Counted from the stretch's first letter, positions 1 to 5,610 are shown. The stretch is DNA of 9,360 bases from Archangiaceae bacterium (GCA_023248915.1 JAHFDQ010000212.1:1-9360), one strand, 5' to 3'. Notes: a model not told the origin generated them from the letters alone. Program-made: numbers and translations.

Positions 1-209
1 ACCAGTACCGCGCCCGGCTCGAAGAGAAGGGGCTGGTCGACTCGGGTGTGAACCCCGAGTTGGGGCTGGTCGAAATCATCGAGCTGCCCAGCCACCCCTA
101 CTTCCTCGGCTGCCAGGCCCACTCCGAGTTCAAGTCGAAGCCCTTCGCCCCCCACCCGCTCTTCGCCGGCTTCATTCACGCGGCGGTGCTGCACCGCGAC
201 GCCCGATGA
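1..209 (+). CDS. pyrG: CTP synthase, C-terminal fragment
   Basis: This is the last 68 codons of CTP synthase, which amidates UTP to CTP using glutamine and ATP in the cytoplasm. The gene enters from the left edge; the reading frame begins at base 3 and stops with TGA at 207-209. The fragment is the end of the class I glutamine amidotransferase domain. It carries the family's closing block around GCQAHSEFKSKP and PHPLFAGFIHAA, in which the His and Glu of HSEF match the His and Glu of the amidotransferase catalytic triad. The nucleophilic Cys and the synthetase domain lie outside the window. The stop overlaps the kdsA start by four bases (ATGA), so the two are probably co-transcribed and translationally coupled. 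Linkage of pyrG with kdsA is common in Gram-negative bacteria, and CTP is also the cofactor for Kdo activation. Confidence 0.95.
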   Translation, partial: QYRARLEEKGLVDSGVNPELGLVEIIELPSHPYFLGCQAHSEFKSKPFAPHPLFAGFIHAAVLHRDAR

Positions 210-1030
210 TTCAGCTCGCGGGCCACTCCGTCGGCGCCGGGCAGCCGCTCTTCGTCATCGCCGGCCCCGACATCGTCGAGTCGGAAGCGATGGTGCTGTC
301 CCACGCCCGGGCGGTGCGCGAGGCCTGCGAGCGCCTGGGCGTGCCCTACGCCTTCAAGTGCAGCTTCGACAAGGCGAACCGCACCAGCGGCCGAGCCTTT
401 CGCGGCCCCGGCGTCGAGGAAGGGCTGCGCGTGCTTGCGAAGGTGAAGCGCGAGGTGGGCGTGCCGCTGCTCACCGACGTTCACGACGTGGCCCAGGTGG
501 GGCCGGCCGCGGAAGTCGCCGACATCCTCCAGGTGCCCGCCTTCCTGTGCCGGCAGACCGACCTCATTCAAGCGGTGGCCCGGACGGGGCGCGGGGTCAA
601 CCTGAAAAAGGGCCAGTTCGTCGCCCCCAAGGACATGGTCCACGCCGCCCAGAAGGCCTTCGACGCCGGGAACAAGAACGTCCTGGTCACCGAGCGGGGC
701 GCCGCGTTCGGCTACAACAACCTGGTGGTGGACATGCGGTCGTTCGCGCTCATGCGCGACGCGGGGCTGGCCGTCTGCTTCGACGCCACCCATTCGGTGC
801 AGCTGCCCTCGGCGGGAGACGCGGAAACCACCGGCGAGCGCCGCTTCGTGGCGCTCTTGTCCCGCGCCGCGGCCGCCGCCGGCATCGACGCCCTGTTCAC
901 CGAGGTGCACGAAGCCCCGGACCTCGCCCTGTGCGACGGCCCGTGCTCGTTGACCTTCCCCGAGTTCGAACGCACGGTGGCCGACGTCCTCGCCGTGCGC
1001 CACGCCCTCGACGCGGGAGGACGGCAGTGA
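206..1030 (+). CDS. kdsA: 3-deoxy-8-phosphooctulonate synthase (Kdo-8-P synthase)
   Basis: Encodes a 274-residue cytoplasmic enzyme that condenses phosphoenolpyruvate with arabinose-5-phosphate to Kdo-8-phosphate, the first committed step of LPS Kdo synthesis. The length is normal for the family. Family blocks are intact in order: IAGP with downstream ESE near residues 18-27, SFDKANR (53-59), TDVHD (90-94), FLCRQTDL (113-120), NLKKGQF (132-138), TERGAAFGYNNLVVD (162-176), FDATHSVQLP (192-201) and CDGP (243-246). Three of the four metal ligands known from metal-dependent members are present as His196, Glu233 and Asp244. The fourth position, Cys in metal-dependent and Asn in metal-independent enzymes, is Asp22 here. 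The ATG overlaps the pyrG stop and has no clear Shine-Dalgarno sequence, so initiation is probably coupled. The gene overlaps kdsC by four bases. Identity is firm; the metal class is open. Confidence 0.96.
   Translation: MIQLAGHSVGAGQPLFVIAGPDIVESEAMVLSHARAVREACERLGVPYAFKCSFDKANRTSGRAFRGPGVEEGLRVLAKVKREVGVPLLTDVHDVAQVGPAAEVADILQVPAFLCRQTDLIQAVARTGRGVNLKKGQFVAPKDMVHAAQKAFDAGNKNVLVTERGAAFGYNNLVVDMRSFALMRDAGLAVCFDATHSVQLPSAGDAETTGERRFVALLSRAAAAAGIDALFTEVHEAPDLALCDGPCSLTFPEFERTVADVLAVRHALDAGGRQ
1015..1020 (+). promoter_or_regulatory. Ribosome binding site for kdsC
   Basis: GGGAGG lies inside the end of kdsA, six bases before the GTG at 1027. It decides the kdsC start. The frame stays open far upstream, but only this GTG combines a strong Shine-Dalgarno match with the expected protein length. 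Confidence 0.75.
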
Positions 1031-1593
1031 CGGCGCACGCTGGCCACAAGAAGCCCGGGGCCGACGAGCTGCGCGCCCGGGCCGCCGCCGTCAGCGTGCT
1101 CATCTTCGACGTCGACGGCGTGCTCACCGACGGGGGCCTGTACTACGGACCCGAGGGCGAGGCCCTGAAGCGCTTCGACGTGAAGGACGGCCACGCCCTC
1201 GTGCTCGCTCGGTTGGCAGGGGTGCGAACGGCCATTCTCACGGCGCGGACGTCGAACATCGTCGAAGTCCGCGGCAAAGAGCTAGGGTTGGCCGCCGTGC
1301 ACCAGGGCAAGCGCGACAAGGGAACCGGCCTGACCGACCTGCTCGGCGAGCTGGGCGTCGAAGCCCGCGCCTGCGCGTATATGGGAGACGACCTGAACGA
1401 CCTCGAGCCGATGGCGCGGGTGGGGTTGGCCGCCTGTCCGTCCGACGCTGCCTCCGAGGTTCGCCAGCAGGCGCAGTTCGTTTCCAGCCGTCCGGGCGGG
1501 CATGGGGCGGCCCGCGAGCTCGTCGAACTCGTCCTGAAGTCTCAGAATCGCTGGACTGATTCGTCGAAAATGGTGAAAACGGGAAATGGATGA
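1027..1593 (+). CDS. kdsC: 3-deoxy-D-manno-octulosonate-8-phosphate phosphatase (HAD superfamily)
   Basis: Encodes a 188-residue HAD phosphatase that removes the phosphate from Kdo-8-P, giving Kdo for activation by CMP-Kdo synthetase. The length equals that usual for KdsC, which lacks a cap domain and works as a tetramer. Motif I is DVDGVLTDG, with nucleophile Asp28 and acid/base Asp30. Motif II is LTAR, with Thr71. The motif III Lys is in GKRDKG, probably Lys97. Motif IV is GDDLND (119-124), whose aspartates hold Mg2+. The start is GTG, chosen for the GGGAGG six bases upstream and the four-base overlap with the kdsA stop (GTGA). The last roughly 20 residues are polar and look like a variable tail. 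An lpt transport gene often follows kdsC in other proteobacteria, but here a regulator follows after 33 bases. A generic HAD phosphatase is the alternative, made unlikely by linkage to kdsA. Confidence 0.93.
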   Translation: MTAHAGHKKPGADELRARAAAVSVLIFDVDGVLTDGGLYYGPEGEALKRFDVKDGHALVLARLAGVRTAILTARTSNIVEVRGKELGLAAVHQGKRDKGTGLTDLLGELGVEARACAYMGDDLNDLEPMARVGLAACPSDAASEVRQQAQFVSSRPGGHGAARELVELVLKSQNRWTDSSKMVKTGNG

Positions 1594-1626
1594 GGTAGTC
1601 GAGGCCCGACACCGCGAGAGAGAGCT

Positions 1627-2205
1627 ATGGACCCCCTTTATACGACGCACGACATCAGCCGAATGCTGCAGGTAGACCCGTCCACGGTGAGCAAGTGGAT
1701 CGACCGCGGCATCTTGGTCGCGTTCCGCACGCCGGGCCGACACCGGCGCGTTCGTTCCAGTGACCTGCGAACTTTCCTGCTGGCCCACCAGATGCCGGTG
1801 CCAGAAGAGCTGGGCAGCGGCCAGGTGAAGCTGGTGGTGGTCGACGACGAGAAGCCGGTGCTCGACAGCATCAAGCGGGCGTTCAAGCCGTACGCGACCG
1901 GGGTCGAGGTGACGACCACCAGCAGCGGCGTCGAGGCGCTCTTGATGGTTTCCGAGAATCGGCCCCACGGGCTGCTCATCGACCTCAACATGCCCGACCT
2001 CGACGGGCTCGAGGTGGTGCGCCGCATTCGCGCCCGGAAGCAGCTCGAGGGGGTGCGGCTCATCACCATGACCGCGCGCCACTCGGCCGAGATGGTCGAG
2101 CAGTCGCTGAAGGCCGGCGCGATCGCCTGCCTGGCGAAGCCGGTGGACGTCCAGCAGGTGCTCGAGCTCTTCAAGATTCCGCTGGCGATGGCCGCGCGGA
2201 AGTAG
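1627..2205 (+). CDS. HTH (MerR/excisionase type) - response regulator receiver fusion
   Basis: A 192-residue protein with two domains. Residues 1-56 resemble the MerR-like/excisionase helix-turn-helix: YTTHDISRMLQVDPSTVSKW, then IDRG, and the wing segment RTPGRHRRVRSSDL. Residues about 67-190 are a CheY-like receiver with all key residues: acidic pair Asp73/Asp74, phosphoacceptor Asp119 (in IDLNMPDLDG), Thr149 and Lys171 (in AKPVD). It is probably a phosphorylation-controlled DNA-binding protein, though its target and partner kinase are unknown and no histidine kinase is in the window. The domain order is reversed from most response regulators, where the receiver comes first. The ATG is preceded by a purine run, GAGAGAGAG, that can serve as the ribosome site. 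It lies 33 bases after kdsC on the same strand and may be read through from it. It converges on the DUF309 gene with a 9-base gap. Confidence 0.85.
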   Translation: MDPLYTTHDISRMLQVDPSTVSKWIDRGILVAFRTPGRHRRVRSSDLRTFLLAHQMPVPEELGSGQVKLVVVDDEKPVLDSIKRAFKPYATGVEVTTTSSGVEALLMVSENRPHGLLIDLNMPDLDGLEVVRRIRARKQLEGVRLITMTARHSAEMVEQSLKAGAIACLAKPVDVQQVLELFKIPLAMAARK

Positions 2206-2214
2206 CCGGCCGCT

Positions 2215-2592
2215 TCAGCCGCCCGCGGGTGGCGTGAAGCCGAGGGTGGGCAGGTCCTTCGCGGCGAAGGGGTGTTCCGGCGAGTCGGCCAGGCGCGCCT
2301 TCCAGCCGGCCACCTCTGCGAGCAGCGTCTCCAAGTCTACGCCGTGGCCCTGGCCGACGAAGGCGCGCAGCTTGGGCTCGGCCTCGGCCAGCAGCTTGAC
2401 CGCGCCGACCGGCTCTTCCCGGCCCAGCTTGACGAAGGCGGCCGCCACCTGGATGAGCCCCTGCAAGAGCAGGCGGGCGTCGCCCGCTTCGGCCAGCCAG
2501 CCGATTTCCCAGGCTTCGTGCGCCTCGTAGAAGGCGTGGCCGTTGAACAACGCCACGCCCCGGGCCAGGTGCTCGTCGAACTCGGAGTTCAT
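2215..2592 (-). CDS. DUF309 family protein
   Basis: A 125-residue protein matching the DUF309 pattern. The first half has FNGHAFYEAHEAWEIGW (16-32), with the family's conserved His25, Glu29 and Trp32. This is followed by LLLQGLIQVAAAFVKLG (41-57), an amphipathic helix with the conserved QG. The family is a small all-helical bundle of unknown function; a metal-binding or hydrolytic role has been suggested from the His/Glu pattern but is unproven. The ATG at 2592 puts the family motif at the normal distance from the N terminus. The frame stays open further upstream, but that part lies over the oppositely oriented gene and looks like antisense translation. A GAGG sits directly against the ATG, too close for a standard ribosome site. 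The gene diverges from the next gene across 30 bases and converges on the HTH-receiver gene. Confidence 0.8.
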   Translation of the reverse strand: MNSEFDEHLARGVALFNGHAFYEAHEAWEIGWLAEAGDARLLLQGLIQVAAAFVKLGREEPVGAVKLLAEAEPKLRAFVGQGHGVDLETLLAEVAGWKARLADSPEHPFAAKDLPTLGFTPPAGG

Positions 2593-2616
2593 CCTCGGGA
2601 ATGTAAACGCTAGACT
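2588..2616 (+). promoter_or_regulatory. Possible promoter giving a leaderless transcript of the GspE_N-domain gene
   Basis: TAGACT at 2611-2616 matches four of six -10 positions, and TTCATC at 2588-2593, 17 bases upstream, matches three of six -35 positions. The -10 ends only six bases before the ATG at 2623, and no Shine-Dalgarno sequence precedes that ATG. Transcription would therefore start at or next to the start codon. The -35 overlaps the start codon of the divergent DUF309 gene. Confidence 0.35.
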
Positions 2617-2622
2617 GCCCGA

Positions 2623-3498
2623 ATGCTGAATCGCAGCCGGGTGGGCGAGCTGTTGCTCAAGGCGAAGGTCATCGACGAGTTCCAGTTGAGGTCGGCCATG
2701 GCCCGGCACGACCAGTGGGGCGGGCTCTTGAGCGCCACGGTGTCCGAGATGGGCTTTGCCTCCGAGGAGAGCGTCTACTCGGCGCTGGCCAAGGCGTTGC
2801 GGCTCGAACTGGTGCGCCCGAAAGAGCTGGCCTGCGACGACAAGGCGCTGGCCAAGCTCGACTCGACCTTCGCCGACCAGCACATGGTGTTCCCGGTGGC
2901 GTTGAAGGACAGCGGCAAGACGCTCATCCTGGCGATGGCCGACCCCACCGATGTCGAGACCGTGGACGAGGCGGGCAGGCGCAGCCGCGCGCGGGTGACG
3001 CTGGTGGTCGCCAGCCACAGCGAGATTCGGCAGGCCATCTCGCGGCACTACTACGGCCACGGGCCGGCCGGGGCGGCTGCCCCGACCGACGACCCGGGGG
3101 TGACGCTCCCACCGAGCGACGACGAAGAGTTCAAGGTCACCGACATGAGCGGCAACACGCTCATCAAGCGCGTCGCCGACATCAAAGACCCGAAGGCCGC
3201 GACCCGGAACGCCCAGCCGCCGGCCCCCGCCTCGCCGGCACCTCAGGCTCCACAGGCTCAGGCAGCGAAGTCCGCACCGACCAAGGCGCCCCGCCCCGCG
3301 CCGGCGCCCGCGCGGCTGTCGCCCGCGGCCGAGAGCGCCGCGGCCATGCTCGACGAGATGTTCGCCGACCTGCCCGAGTACCGGTTCACCGAGGAAGAGC
3401 TGAGGCGCATCGAAGCGGTGCGGGCGAACCAGGACAAGAGCGCCCGGCTGGTTCAGGCGTTGAGCGAGCTGCTGACCGAAAAGGGCCTGTTGTCCTAG
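2623..3498 (+). CDS. Stand-alone GspE/PilB N-terminal (MshEN-like) domain protein
   Basis: A 291-residue cytoplasmic protein whose first about 145 residues resemble the N-terminal domain of type II secretion/type IV pilus ATPases (GspE/PilB, also called MshEN). RVGELLLKAKVIDEFQLRSA begins a two-part helical repeat. LILAMADPTDVETVDEAG (101-118) and SHSEIRQAISRHYYG (131-145) are typical of the domain's second half. There is no Walker A or B motif, so no ATPase module follows. Instead comes an acidic segment (about 155-175), a Pro/Ala/Gln-rich linker (195-235), and a charged helical tail (236-291). Some MshEN domains bind cyclic di-GMP, but positions normally Gln in the repeats appear as His29 and Ala58, so binding is uncertain. 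It could be a regulator or adaptor for pilus or secretion motors, or a signalling protein that borrowed the fold. The start has no ribosome site and may be leaderless. It converges on the pseudokinase gene with 19 bases between stops. Confidence 0.8.
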   Translation: MLNRSRVGELLLKAKVIDEFQLRSAMARHDQWGGLLSATVSEMGFASEESVYSALAKALRLELVRPKELACDDKALAKLDSTFADQHMVFPVALKDSGKTLILAMADPTDVETVDEAGRRSRARVTLVVASHSEIRQAISRHYYGHGPAGAAAPTDDPGVTLPPSDDEEFKVTDMSGNTLIKRVADIKDPKAATRNAQPPAPASPAPQAPQAQAAKSAPTKAPRPAPAPARLSPAAESAAAMLDEMFADLPEYRFTEEELRRIEAVRANQDKSARLVQALSELLTEKGLLS

Positions 3499-3517
3499 TC
3501 CGTGGAACGGCCTTGGC

Positions 3518-4996
3518 TTACGCCTTCGGCGGCTCGGACCACATGATGAGGTCGCCGCGCTTCAGGTACTCGCCTTCCGAGAAGGCGCCGTAGATGTCGT
3601 CGAGCACGGCGTCGAAGTCGGGGTAGCGCTGCTCTTTCCGGTCCTGGGTCATCTTGTCGAAGATGGGGTCGAGCTTCGACGGAACTTCCTTGTTCACTTC
3701 GGACGGCAGCGCCGAGCGCCGGCCCGGAATCTGCCCGGTGGTCATCTCGTACAAGAGAATTCCAAGCCCGTACACGTCGGCCGCCACGCCCACGTCCTTG
3801 GCGCGGGCCAACAGCTCGGGGGACATGTAGCCCATGCCTCCGGTGCCGACGAACACCTGCGGCATGCCCTTGCTCTGGTCGACCTCGATGACGCGTGCCA
3901 GGCCGAAGTCGCCCACCTTCGCGTTGCCGTGGGCGTCAAACAGCACGTTCTCGGGCTTGAGGTTGTGGTGGGTGAGCCCCAGCGCGTGCGCCGCCCGAAG
4001 CGCGTAGGCCAACTGCAGGAAGTAGCGAATCGCCAGCGGAATCGAGATGCCCTTGCCGGCGCCCTGGTCGAGCTTCTCGCGCAACGAAGACTTCAGCAGT
4101 TCCATCACGAAGTACGGGCGCGCCACGTCGGTGTTCTGGTCGAGCACCGCGACCACGCCGGGGTGCCGCACCTGCGCCTGGGCGCACAATTCCTTCTTCA
4201 GGCGCTTGATGACTTCGCCGCGCTGGAGAAACGAGAAGTAGCCGAAGATGTCCTTCAGCTCTTTCACCGAGATGTCGAGGCCGAGCGCGTTGTGCCGGCC
4301 CTTGAACACGGTGCCGAGCGGCCCCGAGCCGATCGGGTCGAACTTCACGTACCGCAGGTCGATGTCGGTGCCCTTGGCCGAGGTCGCGCCCTGGGGAATG
4401 GGGGCCGGGGTCGGGGCGGCGGGCGCGGCCGGCGGAGAAGCGGCCGGAGCCTCGATGCGCGGAGAGGTGTGCCCCGACGGGGTGACCTGGGGAATCTGCG
4501 GGACCATGGGCTCGTCGCCGGCCGCGGGAGCGCTCTTGCGGGAACCGCGCGGGGGAGGCGGGGGGTGCGGAGGCGGGGCCATCGGGGTCTCACTCTGTTC
4601 GAGGACGATGTCTTGGGTGACTTGGGGCGGCATGGGGGCGACTTCGGGCACCGGCGGGGCCGGTGCTGGGCCCGACTGGGTGTCGTCCCCGGGGACGAGC
4701 TGCTCGGCGAAGAAGTCGCCGACTTCGCCAGAGAATTTGTCGCGGGCGTCGCCCTCGACCACGCGCTCGCCCTGGTCGGTGACCTTGAGCTGGGCCTCGC
4801 GGTCCATCGCGATGTAGTGGAACTTCCTGAGGAAGAAGAAGTAGCTGTCGAAGTCGAGCGAGACCGAGGGCTCGAGCGCCACCTTGACGTCGGCCAGCTT
4901 ATTCGAGCGCCCGAGCCGGCCGTTCTCCTTCAGGTTCTTCAGGATGAGGAGCGCCTCTTCGCTGATCGTGTCGCGGGTGATGGCCTGCGGAGTCAT
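3518..4996 (-). CDS. Winged-helix-like / Ser/Thr protein pseudokinase fusion
   Basis: A 492-residue protein. Residues about 8-80 form a compact helical segment ending in LKVTDQGERVVEG, which resembles the wing of a winged helix. Residues about 105-205 are a Pro/Ala-rich linker. Residues about 210-475 are a Hanks-type kinase fold with these elements: glycine loop IGSGPLGTVFKG, Lys245 (SVKEL), a likely alpha-C Glu269, a DFG motif (Asp363) and SPE in place of APE. The catalytic loop reads HHNLKPEN where active kinases have HRDLKPEN. The proton-accepting Asp is thus Asn345, so this is probably a pseudokinase that may still bind ATP. No transmembrane segment is seen, so it is likely cytoplasmic. 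The ATG at 4996 is preferred because promoter-like hexamers sit just upstream. An in-frame ATG at 5032 would add 12 residues. Neither start has a Shine-Dalgarno sequence. The gene lies downstream of a receiver protein on the same strand. Confidence 0.85.
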   Translation of the reverse strand: MTPQAITRDTISEEALLILKNLKENGRLGRSNKLADVKVALEPSVSLDFDSYFFFLRKFHYIAMDREAQLKVTDQGERVVEGDARDKFSGEVGDFFAEQLVPGDDTQSGPAPAPPVPEVAPMPPQVTQDIVLEQSETPMAPPPHPPPPPRGSRKSAPAAGDEPMVPQIPQVTPSGHTSPRIEAPAASPPAAPAAPTPAPIPQGATSAKGTDIDLRYVKFDPIGSGPLGTVFKGRHNALGLDISVKELKDIFGYFSFLQRGEVIKRLKKELCAQAQVRHPGVVAVLDQNTDVARPYFVMELLKSSLREKLDQGAGKGISIPLAIRYFLQLAYALRAAHALGLTHHNLKPENVLFDAHGNAKVGDFGLARVIEVDQSKGMPQVFVGTGGMGYMSPELLARAKDVGVAADVYGLGILLYEMTTGQIPGRRSALPSEVNKEVPSKLDPIFDKMTQDRKEQRYPDFDAVLDDIYGAFSEGEYLKRGDLIMWSEPPKA

Positions 4997-5003
4997 GGGG
5001 CGC

Positions 5004-5032
5004 AACTTAGCCGCCGCGCGGGGCGCCGTCAT
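5004..5032 (-). promoter_or_regulatory. Possible internal promoter for the pseudokinase gene
   Basis: On the minus strand, ATGACG (5032-5027) has four of six -35 matches. It is followed after exactly 17 bases by TAAGTT (5009-5004), with three of six -10 matches including the conserved first two and last positions. The -10 ends seven bases before the ATG at 4996, which suggests a leaderless transcript and supports that start over the ATG at 5032. The match is weak and could be chance. Confidence 0.3.
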
Positions 5033-5056
5033 CAGCCAAGAACGAGCCTCGGACGA

Positions 5057-5518
5057 TCAGGCCGTGCCGATGCGCAACAGCCGCTTCACCGTCGAGAGCA
5101 CCTCGGTGAACCTCACCGGCTTGCGCAGGAAGACGTCGACGCCCAAATCCTTCGCGCGGCGCTCGGCGTCGGCGCCTCCAGCGCTGATGGCCACCACCGG
5201 AATGGCCTTCAGGGTCTCATCGCTGCGCAGGCGTTCGATCAACGCGAAGCCGTCCATCACCGGCATGTACAGGTCGGTGAGGATCAGGCTGAACCGCGCC
5301 GCCAGCAACTGGGTGAGGGCGTTGTGCCCGTCGGCCGCGAAGCACACCTCGAACGGCACCTTGCCGCCGAGCTCTCCCGAGGCGAGCTTCTTCAGCACGT
5401 AGCTGTACATCTCGACGATGTGCGGGTTGTCCTCGACGATGAGGACGCGGTAGCCGTCCGGGTTGAGCGCCGGAGAGGCCGAAGGCTGCTGGGGTGTCTC
5501 TCCGGGGGTCGCCATCAC
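5057..5518 (-). CDS. Single-domain response regulator (CheY-like receiver)
   Basis: A 153-residue protein consisting of a variable, Pro/Ser-rich N-terminal stretch (1-22) and one receiver domain (23-150), with no output domain. The receiver is complete: acidic pair Glu29/Asp30 in IVEDNPH, phosphoacceptor Asp82 in LTDLYMPVMDG, Ser112 in the Thr/Ser switch position, and Lys133 in LRKPV. It likely acts by phosphorylation-dependent protein contact. The partner kinase is unknown. Start: GTG at 5518 is immediately followed by ATG at 5515, and either could serve; a weak AGAG lies six bases before the GTG. The nearby divergent promoter would give a leader of about 35 bases. The same-strand pseudokinase follows after 24 to 60 bases, depending on its start, suggesting a shared transcript and a possible functional link. 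The gene is divergent from the nuo operon. Confidence 0.88.
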   Translation of the reverse strand: MMATPGETPQQPSASPALNPDGYRVLIVEDNPHIVEMYSYVLKKLASGELGGKVPFEVCFAADGHNALTQLLAARFSLILTDLYMPVMDGFALIERLRSDETLKAIPVVAISAGGADAERRAKDLGVDVFLRKPVRFTEVLSTVKRLLRIGTA

Positions 5519-5549
5519 GAAGGGCTCTGAAATCGCTGAGCTTTTCTCG

Positions 5550-5587
5550 CGTTGACACCAGTATAGGTTCGAGGGTTTTCGTTGACA
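5550..5587 (+). repeat. Direct repeat CGTTGACA, 30-base period
   Basis: CGTTGACA occurs at 5550-5557 and again at 5580-5587, starting exactly 30 bases apart (close to three helical turns), and both copies follow a TTTTC. The second copy supplies the -35 of the nuoE promoter. The first copy has no good -10 at the right distance. The pair could be tandem operator sites for a regulator of the divergent genes, or a duplicated -35. Confidence 0.4.
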
Positions 5588-5588
5588 A
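5560..5588 (-). promoter_or_regulatory. Sigma70-type promoter for the response regulator gene
   Basis: Minus-strand reading gives TTGTCA (5588-5583, five of six -35 matches), a 17-base spacer, and TATACT (5565-5560, five of six -10 matches). The predicted transcript starts near 5553, about 35 bases before the receiver gene. This is the best promoter match in the window. Its -35 overlaps the -35 of the nuo promoter on the other strand. Confidence 0.65.
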
Positions 5589-5610
5589 CGAAGCAGCGCA
5601 CGCCTACGAA
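5582..5610 (+). promoter_or_regulatory. Sigma70-type promoter for the nuoEFJKL operon
   Basis: A perfect -35 TTGACA (5582-5587) is followed by a 17-base spacer and TACGAA (5605-5610), which matches three of six -10 positions. Transcription would start near 5617, only a few bases before the nuoE ATG at 5620, so the first transcript would be almost leaderless. No Shine-Dalgarno sequence precedes that ATG, in keeping with this. Confidence 0.5.

Noticed and set aside
176..1003. Minus-strand open frame opposite kdsA
   Set aside because: Antisense of kdsA; every family motif is on the + strand.
2206..2214. Terminators in the convergent gaps 2206-2214 and 3499-3517
   Set aside because: The gaps are 9 and 19 bases and show no stem-loop followed by a T run in either direction.
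2593..3060. N-terminal extension of the DUF309 gene
   Set aside because: The frame is open upstream of 2592 but lies fully antisense to the divergent gene, and DUF309 proteins begin near the chosen ATG.
2715..3593. Plus-strand open frame overlapping the GspE_N-domain gene in another frame
   Set aside because: Arg/Gly-rich shadow frame; the other frame gives a recognisable domain and a sensible start and stop.
4360..4680. Repetitive GC-rich tract as a possible DNA repeat
   Set aside because: It is the coding sequence of the Pro/Ala-rich linker of the pseudokinase; the codons vary and no exact tandem unit is seen.
3929..5530. Long open frame on the plus strand opposite the pseudokinase and receiver genes (about 533 codons)
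   Set aside because: The minus strand has conserved kinase and receiver motifs; the + strand product is Arg/Gly/His-rich with no motif.
5552..5580. Second + strand promoter using the TTGACA at 5552-5557
   Set aside because: At 16-18 bases downstream the sequence is GGTTTTCG-like, with no acceptable -10 hexamer.
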